Below are positions 34,101 to 46,009 of a DNA stretch of 64,000 nt, one piece after another; positions within the stretch are counted from its first letter, which is position 1, and the number at the start of each line of letters is the position of its first letter. The stretch lies in contig NC_049988.1 of the NCBI RefSeq assembly GCF_000003815.2, positions 22,454,461 to 22,518,460 of the forward strand, given 5' to 3'. Under the pieces are notes generated by a model that ran no database searches, had not been told where the DNA came from, and saw only the letters and a list, made by a program, of their open reading frames with translations. Source of the stretch: Branchiostoma floridae. Taxonomy: Eukaryota; Chordata; Leptocardii; Amphioxiformes; Branchiostomatidae. The translations under genes and the position numbers were made by a program.

Positions 34101-37100
34101 ACCTTGAGACACTATCGGTTGATGCCAGCAACACTTCTATGTCGTCTGACTTTGATTCTGCGAGCGGTACACTCACTATAATAGGTCAAGCAAGTGTGCA
34201 AGCCTACCAAGATGTTCTACGCACCGTAACGTACAAACACAACGGCTCAGAGCCACAGCCAGGCCCCAGAACCCTCTCCTACTACGTCACAGACACGGAA
34301 GGACTGAGGAGTGACGTGGTAGTCGCGAGTGTCGATGTAGAAGTCATAAACGACTGTGCGCCGGTGTTAGAAGCAAGCGGGTCGTTTCTGTTCACAGAAG
34401 GACAGGACTTACCAACCCCGATTGGACGGAACCTCTCACTTACTGACTGTGACAGTGGTAACTTCCCAATGGAGTTTGCAGTGGTTTGGATCGCCCCTGT
34501 ATACGATGGGGCATCGGAATCATTATCCGTGACGTCTACAGAGGGTATCACGTCTTCGTATCTTCCAGACGACGCTACCTTGCGTCTTAGCGGGCCAGCG
34601 TCTTTAAGTGCGTTTCAGTCCGCCTTGGAGACACTCGTCTATGCGAATACCGCTGAAGAACCCAACCCCACAACTAGACACGTGAACATCTACGCATCGG
34701 ATGGACTGCACAACAGTTCCCTCGCCCACGTCACCATCAACATCAGCCTGGTCAACGACCCTCCGGTCATCGACCTAAACGGTGACGTCACCGCCGGATC
34801 TGACGTCATCGCCGTGTACACGGAAGGAACTGGTGACATGACCGTCGCGGACAGTTTGAGCCTGACAGACAACGACAACAGCCTTTTGGCACACGCTAAC
34901 GTAACGCTGGTTAACAACCCCGACTATGGATATGAAAGGATCACAGTGGACACTTTGGGTACATCACTGATGGTTACCTACGTGGATGCAAATCATTCTT
35001 CAATTTATATTTCTGGTGAGGATACTGTGGAAAACTACGCCGCTGTGCTTAAAACGGTGACTTATTCCAACACTTACGGCGACCCGGACCCGCAACAGCG
35101 CGTTGTAGAGTTCACTGTGTCTGACGGCAGCCTTCAATCCGATGAAGGTACAGCTTACATCATCTTCGAGACGCAGAACGACGCACCAACGTTGTCTTCG
35201 GCATCCACTGATGTTTCCTTTACAGAAGAGGGCTCACCTGTGCCAGTTTCGCCAGGTGTAACAGTATCAGATGTTGACAGTATGATCCTCGCTTCCGCCT
35301 CTGTAACTATCACCAACCTGATGGATCCAGGATGGGAGATTCTGAACGTGTCAACCCCAGAAGCTCTGTTTTCCGTCTTCAACGCGACCTCGGGCATTCT
35401 CCACATCTCCGGCGTAGCAAGCGTGGAGGAGTATCAGACCACGTTACAGACTGTGACCTATCAGAACACTAAAGACGAACCGACCACTGTAGATAGAGTA
35501 CTCGCCTTTACTTCTAGCGATGGGATAACAGAAAGCATCGCTATGAACATCACAGTCAGCATTATCTCAGTTAACGATCCACCTTCTATCGTTCTCAGCA
35601 ACGGAAATTCTACATATTCTGGGTTGTTTATCGAAGACTTTCTCCCGTCTCCGATTGTTGACTCCAACGTAACTGTCTCGGACGAAGACAGTACGTTCCT
35701 CTCGGAGGTTTTCATCAACGTGACAAACGTTGCAGAAGAGGGTTTCGAAGGAGTTTTCTTCGATCTGTCGTTCTTGTCTGACAGTGAGCTATTCGACCAG
35801 ACACAGTACAGCCAGATTCTGCAGTACAACTCAACGCTTTGCACACCAGAATCCGTGCACTCATCAATACAGCTACACGGCGAGTTCACTCCGGTACAAG
35901 CCAAGGAGCTCCTCCTAACGGCCAGATACTGCACTGCACACGATAACCCTACGGAAGGCGAGCGCATGATCAACATCATCGTAACAGACGACCAGGGCGA
36001 ACCCAGCTCCCTCATCAACTCTATCATAACAGTCGTACGTGTTAACGACCCACCACGACCGGTTAGCGACACTCTCATGACCTCCTTCAGGACTCTCGAA
36101 GACAACGACCTGACGATCACCGCCTTCAGTCTCTTCTACGACCCAGAAGAAAACTTGACATCGTCTTCGGTCAACGTGATGTCTTACCCAACCAGCGGCG
36201 ACTTGACTGTTACCAGCGAAGGCGATCTCCACTACACCCCTGTCTTACACGACTTCGGGCAGTACGAGCTATCCTACCGTGTATGCGACTCAGAGCACGC
36301 CTGTACCGAAACATACACCCTAACAATCGACGTCATCTCAGTAAACGATCCACCAGAACCGGTCTTACCCTTGATCATCGCCACTCAAGAAGACACGCCC
36401 GTGTCTACAAACCTAAAGACATTCGTCCAAGACGTTGAAGAAGACGCGAGCGAAGATTCGAGCTATCCAAGCGTCGCAGTGACCAGTTACCCGACTACTG
36501 GCATCACGGAGTTCTCTACAGACTATAGGGTGATGAACTTCACGCCAGCTACAAACTATTACGGCGAAGAACAGGTTGGAGTCCGTTTCTGTGACAGCGA
36601 AGGCGCCTGTATAGAAAACACCATCACTATAACAGTAGCTGCAGTGAACGACCCACCAACACTTTCTGTAACCGGTGGTCAGGACCAGGCGAACCCTATA
36701 CAAACCAATGAGGACGTTTCCATAACGGTGGGGGTGGTTGTATCAGACGTGGAACAGCGCACGCCGTTTGCTATCATCACAAACGACACAACGCACGGCA
36801 CAGCAGTCCACAACACCACAGCGCTGACAGAAACCCTCACGGAAGATGCGAACAACCCGTTCAACTCTCTCTACACGGTTTCCACCCATATAACTTACTC
36901 CCCTGACGTGGATTATGTGGGGGAGGACCGTGTTGTGCTCTATGCTTGTGATAGTGATGGAGAGTGCGCACAAGGTGTCTTCTATATCCAGGTGGGTGTA
37001 ATGTTACAATGTTAATTCACTTTATTTCGTAAGTCAACTACATAATTACATTCGCTAAGAAGTTAACCTCTACCTGTTTGTTGGTGAATACCATAACTCG

Positions 37101-40100
37101 AGAAGCAATGGATGTATCTTAATGATATTTGGTATGTTGGTAGGAACTATGGGCTCTAAGCGCGGCTTTCTATAGTACAGTACTGCTGAAGAACTCCCTT
37201 ATCTTGTGTTTTGGACATTCTGTGATTGGTTTGTAGATTGCCCTTTTGGTCGAAAAGACGTTTTGCCCCTAGCATTGTCTTTGGAACTACAGGGAGCGTT
37301 TGAGTTGCATACATCGGAACACGATAAGTCTAAAAGATGTGAATGTATTTTCATGATTTGTATGTCACCTTTCTGGTTATCACTTTGATACTGTTCTTAA
37401 ATTGCTATTTCATGTGCAATTTGGTATCATAAGCGCTTTGTTGTTTTATAATGAACATATTGTGAATACATTGAATAAATAGGTAAATGTATTCCCAGGT
37501 CTCCTCTGAAAACGACCCCCCGCGAGTCGGTTCTACGACTGTCTACACAGAGGAGGACACTCCGCTCCTTATAAGGCTACCCGGCGGGTTGAACATCTCT
37601 GACGCGGAAGACGTCATCGACGCGTCTGACGTCGACGTGACGCGGAACGTCTCCCTGGGTCTGCTGACGTATGACGCCGAAGGTGACCTGACGTACACGC
37701 CTCCCGCTCACTTCTACAGCACCAACCCTGATGACGTCACGTTCGGCATCCGCGTGTGTGACCGGGACGTGATGCAGCTCTGCACGGAGGTAAGGGACAG
37801 TCGTCCGTTTTGCACAAACCGATTATAATCTGACCAGATTTATTAAGTCTGGTGTTACATTAGAATGGAAAAAATATCCCTATACTCAATGCAAACGATA
37901 ACATGTTTTTCTCTTAATTTTCTTTTAGAACACAGTTTCTACTGCAAATTTTGTCGTGCGTCTAATGCTAGTTCCGTGTCTTATATCCAGCGCAGTGAGC
38001 TCAGTAAAGAAACGACGCCCTTGAAGCTCCCTTACAGCACGTGGAACTGTACGAAGACCTGACTGTAGACCTGGGTGTCGTCCAAAATCTGTTTTATTTT
38101 AAGTCTAACCTTATCTCCTTTGTCTCGTCTATAGGCACAGATCCAGATCACTGTCATCTCTGTGAACGACGCCCCTGTTGCCCCGCCCCAGTACATAGAC
38201 ATGTACGAAGAGACTAACTACACGTTAGACCTGGGCGCCGTGCTGACCGACACGGAGGACGCTAACGGCACGGTGGACTCGGTGAGCCTGACCGAGCCGT
38301 CCCCGAGCCTGGTTACGGCGCGGTACGATAACCGGACCGGCCTGGTGCACATCGCCGCCGGAACGGACAGGAGCGGCAAGGACCTCATACACTATCAGGT
38401 GGGTTCTACACTCTCACCATCCCATCTCATCTATGTCTTAGTATACCCTCCCCTATAAGGACCTCATACATTGGGGTTTTCATAAGCCAGTAATGTCTCT
38501 CATTTGCGTACGTTTCGATACCTGTCAGACATCTTCCTTAAAGCTTCTGACTGGAGTGCTGCATCTTGCGATCATGTAGTCGATGCAGGTGGCGCTTTTG
38601 CTCTAAAACTTGAATGTTGATGACGCTCGTAAATGAATGAATAAGACATGTATACAGTTTATGCAATTTCATTGCTGGTGTCTATAACTTCCTTCCTTCC
38701 TTCATAGATATATTCAATCACTCTCATTCATTAAATCCTTCATTCATTCCCTCATTCCCCAGGCCTGCGACTCCTCCGGACTATGTAACCTGGACGGCAT
38801 GATCATCGTCACCATCCTGGAGGTCAACGACCCGCCGGTCGTCAACCCCTTCGACGTCTACGCGTCCGAAGACGTCACGAGCGTCATCAACGTCGGCGAT
38901 CATTACAGCGACTTGGAGACAAGCGAGCTGTCATCTTTAACTCTTCGGCTGGTGGACCCCGTTTCCGGTGCCTACCAGACGGAAGTGACGTCAAAGAGAG
39001 GCGGGGAGCTGGAGGCCATCAGCAGCGCGGGATTGGTGCAATACAAACCGTTGCCTGGATACGTGGGTGACGACAGCTTCACGTACGTCGTCTGCGACCC
39101 GTGCGACCAACGGGAGGCCAGGCTGACAGGAGGGTATGTATCGGGGATTCCCAGCTGCCAGAGACAGCTAGAAATGAACCAAGGGGACGAGTATGACGTC
39201 ACGGGCACCCAAATCGCCTGTTCGGTTGCCACGGTAACGATCTACGTCATAAACACGAACGATGCCCCGGATGTGTCGGCATTCCACATCGTCACCAGTA
39301 GGTATGAAGTAGCGACCATAAACCCCATAGACACCCTCCTAAATGACGCGCACACCACAGCGGATATGTCCGTACACGACCCCGATGACGTACAAGCACA
39401 GGAGCTACTGAACAACGGTATGAACTTGACCTTCTACCAAATGATAGACACAACCGACCTCAACGCCACAACACTAGCCATAACCTCCCAACCAGCTAAA
39501 GGCACCGCGGCTGTCGACACAACTTCAGCCGTACCCGCCATAACATTCACACCGAGACAGAACGAGAGCGGGTACGACAGTTTCTACATCCAGGTCTGCG
39601 ACAAGAACACCCAGTACAAGTCGTCCCGGTGTAGCGGCAACGTCGTGAGAGTCATGACTACCGCCCCAAGCCCTTATATGGTCAACGTGACGGCAATTTC
39701 CGGAACGGGAAACAATCTCATCCACGCCGACTCGAAATATTCTTCGGGAGATTCTCTCCGCATTGTTTTTAACGAGGACACCAATATGCCGCCCTTTGGA
39801 CAAGCGGGGTCTGTAATCACAGCTAGCGATCTGCATAAGATGTTCACTTTCAGCACGAATCTAACCGTGGCCAGCAATGCCGACGCCTTTACCGGAACTT
39901 GGGTGAACCCGCGAGAGTTGGACATCACTGTCGCTGATGTAGGGTACCCGCAGATAGAGCCTAAGGTTTGTTCACTTGTACACAAAATATTTGATTTTTC
40001 TTTTTTGCTTTTACTGATTATTGACAAATGTTCTCCTTTAATTTGGTTTATTTTCTTTTTTCTTAGATCTGACACTGTAGTTGATTGTACTATTTCAGTA

Positions 40101-43100
40101 GTTAGCGGTTAGGTTGTTTTCGCTATTTTGTTTTGTATACAATATGATTCGCTTTCTTCTTTTTTTCTCATTTGCATATGTATGCTTGTTATAGTCAACA
40201 GTCATTGATATATAACTTGGGGGAAGACTTTATAGGTTTCTGGTCTCCCCTGCATGTTTCCTTTCCCATGCTGTTACTAATTTCTTTCTTTTTATGTGCA
40301 AATTAACGACCATCACCAGGTTGGGGAATGGACTGTCAGCGTTAACCCGGTTGCTCCGTGTGGCGGGTTTGACGAGTTGACGCATGCGCCGTTACCGGAG
40401 GACCAGTGGTCGCCTTACTGCCTGCTGAACGCCGTGAAGGACTCGGCTCACGCTAACGTGACGTCACCGCCGCTGTTGGGGAACTGGGGGCTGCGGATAC
40501 CCTCTCTCACAAGTACGACAGAGTATTTTTTTTTTTATTCTACCTTACCTTAGACCTTCGATGCTGCCGCAACACTGTTGCATTAGTCAACTCGGTGAGC
40601 GTACTTTCTCCAGACGGTGCGGTCTTGACCAGCTACTGCCATGGTTTCCATACTGTTCAGACCCATGTCCTTTCCGTAGTTTACGATGGTTCGTCTTAGT
40701 GTAATTTTAAGCCTACCCCTAGAACGGGTGCCCTAGGAGCCCATGACATAGCTGGTTTTGCTGTTCTTTAGTGAAATGCGCCAAACCTGCCCAACAAATC
40801 TCAGTCTTCTTTCCCTGACTGCCTCAAAAGAACTAAGATTAGTACTTAGTGATGGAATAAGGTTCAGGAAAAGAACTAAGGTGCGGGATAGTATTGACTA
40901 GGGAAATGACTAAGGTAAATTGTGCGGGATAGTAAGTGATTTTTCCTTCTGTATCCCCAGCCATCGTGATACGTAACGACCAGGTGGATATATTCGCGCT
41001 GCGTGACCAGCCGGAGTACTTCGGTCAGGACTAGGATTAGTACTTAGGCCTACGTCACATTTCCTACCCGGGGCCCGACCGGACTGTTTGCGGAGCCCAA
41101 AAATTAAAGTTTATCTCAATAGATATGCACAAGGGATGCTGTTGAATTCTTTTTGGTACGTTTTGTGTTTTAGTTGTCTTTGATATCGTACTTTTCGTTC
41201 CCCCAAACTGACGGCCGGGCCCCTTTGTGGAAATGTGACGTTAGCTTTAGTGATAGATAGGGTTCAGGAAAGGACTACGGTAAAGGATAGTAAGTGGATT
41301 TTCCTTCTGTATCCCCAGCGATCGTGGTACGTAACGACCAGGTGGACATCTCGGTGCTGCGTGATCAGCCGGCGTACTTCGGGCGGGGCTCCGAGCTGGT
41401 GCTGAGTCTGCAGCCCGCTCTGTCCTACCAGCAGCTGCTGCTGTTCTGTCAGCAGGAACCACAGAACATCGTCACCATGGAGACGTTCGGTCCAGGAACA
41501 AACATGGTCAAGGTAGGCTGAGGTTTGGTTTTATGTGCAGAACATTGTCACATATCTTATATAGAAATATCCAGTCCCTTTACAAATTACTACAATCATG
41601 GTAAACATATAGTTTCTAACTGTACTGTGTCAGTAAATGGTTGGAAAAATTAGTGTCTTTTCCTTTTTTGAATTTGTTTGGGATCTTGCTTTGTTCTTTC
41701 ATGATGTGTTGATAAGAAAAGACGCCAAAGCTATTATTGACTTTCGTTAACCCTCTACTTAAACTCGAAAAATGTTAGTTATATAAGAACAGCATGAAAT
41801 ATCGATAATTTACGTTTTGTTCATTCCAACAGACGAGCTGTGTGAACCGTGACTCGGGAGAACAAGTTGTGAGCGTCAAACGGCGCCATGTCAACGGTCA
41901 AGGTCGGGGCAGACGTGACACCAAGGTCACCAACATGCCGGAATTTACTGAGCTGGTTCTACAGGTCAGGAACGTCTTATCAAATGTCTTAGATACAGAT
42001 ATGATGATGGAGACAAATGTCTTAGATATTCATTACAAACATGATGATGATGATTTTGATGGAGATGATGATGAGTATGATGGAGAAGGTGATGATGATG
42101 ACAGTCATGATTATTATTGAAGATTATGGAAGTGATCCGAATGATGATGATGATGAGAATGATGATGTTGATGGTCGTAATGATGATGGTCATGATAGTC
42201 ATGATTATGATGATGATGGTGGTGATGATGATGATGATGATGATGGATTCTTATTGTTGTCCATACTTAGGTTGAAGCGACATCTTCCCCCAACACCTCC
42301 GTGGTACCAGAAGACGCCTTTATTAACACGGTACAAGAAGCCTTCAACAGGGACTCCTTGGCGGCCGTCTTGGCCACTGCAAGCGGCTTGGCGACCCAAG
42401 ACTTCTTGGACTACACGGCGTCAGTTGAAGACTCCTTCAGCGACCCGAACCTTTACCTGGAGCAGCTGGATGGCAAGACCCCCCAGGTGCTCAGTGTAGT
42501 GGCTGATGATGCGGATAACAAGGACTCGCACTGGAGGTAAAACCACTGCTTCTGTTTTACTTTTATTCAGGGTTGATTACTATCTTTTATCTGGAGTCTT
42601 CCGTATGGATTTTTGTTCTTGGTGTCAAAGCGCTCTTAATTCGTGTTTGGCTATAAACTTAGTTTCGCATAAACAAAAGACTGACACAGATATATATTTT
42701 GGAGGTGAAACATGATTACTTTGGAGTTAACTGTACTGTATATCTTGAAACCTCTGCGTTGGTTTGATTTTCTCGAAATAGAAAGGGAGCAAAAGTAAAT
42801 TAATTTAGACTATTTTACAAGCGAATAGACTGTTACAGCATTTACAACAAAAATCCGTTCTTGATGGAAACTTGTGAAGTTGCTTTATACCAATACTTAT
42901 TTTTCTGGCAGCAATGGCGACACCCTCACCATCGCGTTCGATGTGGAAACGGACACGCCTCCCGTTGCCACGGAAACAGAAATATCCCGGATCATGACCT
43001 TTAACCCTCCTCTGGGAACCTCCTACACCGGCCAATGGCTGACCGCTTCGGTCCTCGTCATCACCGTTCAGGATACGTCACATCCGGGCCGTGACGTAGA

Positions 43101-45920
43101 CAATATGGCGAACGTGACCTTGTCTTTCACAGAGAACGTGCTAGCGACAGGGCAGGAGTTCGCCAGCCAGTACCAGTACGGAGTGCCTTCCGACAAACCC
43201 AACTGCGTTGGAACACACGTGTGCGGCTGGAACGCCTCTAGCGGTTCCGTGGGGATCTGCAGCGCGGACCAGCTCTCCTGTCGCGCGAGGGGGACCCACG
43301 GGCTCACATCCGGGGACTTCGGTCTCCCCGACAACAGCTTGGACTGGTGGTACTACGTCATCATCTCCATGGCGACGGTGCTGACGTGCTGCACGCTGGG
43401 CATCATCGTGTACCTGCGGCAGAAGAAGCGGGCCAAGAACGGCCCCGGCCCGCCCAAGGAGCGCCGGATCCACCGTGTCACCAGGCTGCTCAAGAAGCGA
43501 CAGGCCATCACCGGCACTGACAAGGGGGCGCCGCAAGGGGGCGTGGCTACACCGCAAACGGCTACCTTGAACTCAGGTAGGGCGTCCAAGTACACTTCTT
43601 GTTTCAACCATGTATGCATTCTGTGGACACACGTGAGTATGGTCTCTATGTCTCTATCCCTGAAGTCATGCAATGATGCCCCAAACCCCCCTCCCTCTCG
43701 TAGCAACTGAGTAACTGCTTTCTGGCATGTCTTATTACCTGGTTGTCTTATCTTCATCGACTTATCATAGTACATATACTGCAAATACATTCTCTAAATC
43801 AGTCTGCTGACTGAAGGGACCACCCTATAAGATCAATAAATAAAATAAATAAATATACAAAATCCCCGGTCTTTTTGGAGGAAATGGTGACCTATAGCTT
43901 ATAAATGGTCATAAATCATTTCAATGCCTTATCTATTCATGAGTTTATCTCTAGCCTGGTCTTGCAGTGTGAGTGATCAGCCCGCAAGAACCCGTCTCTG
44001 TGGGATTTCCAAGCATCCTCTGTGCTGTTATTAGTTTAGTCTGCAAGCAAGCGTAACGGATGAGGGATATAAGTCATAATTCCATCTCTGACTCTGAATT
44101 GTCCCTGCAGTGTTAGTGAACAGTCGCCACGCGCCCGTTCCCGTAGACAACATCATGCAGCGGAACAACCTCCGGGACGACCCGAGGCCTCAGAAGGAAC
44201 CCCGCCTGGTCTCCCAACCGGCGCCCTCCGTCCAAAACAGCGCCAACGTAAACCGGAACAACGTCAACGGAGCCTCCACGACCAATAAGTTCCACGATGA
44301 CGTCAGGCAAGCGTCACCGCGTCACGTGATGTCCGAGCCGAGTCAGCCCTTCCTGTTGTCGCAGACGTCACATCCGCCCCTTGTCTCACAGCAGACGCCG
44401 TCCACGTTGCTAAACACAGTGAATAGTGACTCCGCCGTTAACAACTTGGCTAGTTACAACTTGGTAAGTTTTTGTCTGACGTAGGTTTAAAATGTAATTT
44501 CCAATAGTTCTTATATTTCTTTAAAATAAATAATTCTTTACTCATGTCAAGGAATGGACAGTCTACGGCTTCAGTGACGTCACGTTTATTATCTATTATG
44601 TTGGTAGATCACGTGACTAGGTGTCCATTTGATCATAAGCTGCAGAAAGTTTATGGTGACCCCCGTCCCTCAACTGCGGTTATTGGATATAGCACTATCT
44701 GAAGAATGAAGAAAACTGGCTACCAGATCGTCTGTGATGCCCCAACGGTTAAATAGGCTACAGGATAAATGAGATCATGAGATGAGGTTTGGATTAAGAC
44801 AAGAAAAGTGTGTTAAATCTGTGGTCGTAGCACATTTGCAGCCTCTGACACTAAGAATGTGGATATAACACATAAACTTGTATCACTTCATCCAGAAACA
44901 GTCTAGGACCAGCCCAACACACCACAACAATACGAACTCCAGGAATGGCACCTCGGGCCAATCCAACGCGCCCCAGCCGCAGCGCCTGTTGTACGAGACT
45001 ACAGGAGACACGACCTCCGCGCCCCAGCCACAGAGTCTGCTGTACGAGACCACGGGAGAGGAGAGCGACCCGAATGTGCCGGAGCCCATGACGCCTGCCG
45101 CTAGCCTCACCTCGCACCAAGTCATGGAGCGGTCCACTAACATAGACATGTCAACAGGTCGGTTTGTAAGATTCCACTACTCCCCAAGCAGGGGCGTCTT
45201 TTTTTTATTTGCATGTATGAAACGCAGATGTTTTAGCCAGAAGTTCTATCGATGAAACAATACCTTGTTTTGAAGTTGAAATGTGGGAATAGCTTGGTAC
45301 TTCAGTACTCGTGCCATGTGGCGAAGCGACTTGCCATGTGGCGAAATGACAATGTGGTGAAAGACGTGAACAAATTAGTACAGTAATTTGAAACAGTGGA
45401 CATCTCTTGGCTTATTTGGATCTTTCGTGTGTTTTTCATCTCACTATGTTTAGAGATTTAGATGTGTAGCTTATTTATTTGCAATGAATTAAGAATAACT
45501 TAATATTAAATATTATTTCTTCTTCCTACAGAGCGACGGCGGCGTCCCGCCAGACGGAAACCCCGAAGTCAAATCCCTCGGATCTCGGAACTTGCCGGGC
45601 CGCTGGAAGACCCCTCCCCGGAGCCGGCGGCACCCCCGCCCGCAGAGGACCCCGAGGTCGGCCCGCTACTCAAGCGGTCCTCCTCCAACTCTATCTACAG
45701 TCTTACGACAGGTTCGAGACTTAAGATTTCTGTTGTTTTTAATCATTCAGCAACCTGATGAAAATATTCACGAAAAACATATACATGTATAATTGTGCGG
45801 GTGTTCAGAAAGTGCGAAATGGAAAGAAATGAAACGAAACGGAATTCCATTTGTACATTCCACTTTGTTCCATATCGTACAGTCTATCTCGTTCCATTTT
45901 ACACTTTCTGTCAACCCAGT

Positions 45921-46009
<89 letters not shown>

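Noticed and set aside
25451-36973. Many long minus-strand frames under exons 8 and 16
   Set aside because: They are shadows of the real plus-strand exons, whose phases and repeat structure are consistent throughout.
38490-38545. Possible fourth hammerhead motif (GGTATCGAAACGTACG on the minus strand)
   Set aside because: GAAACGT is present but no CUGANGA core or convincing stem II can be formed.
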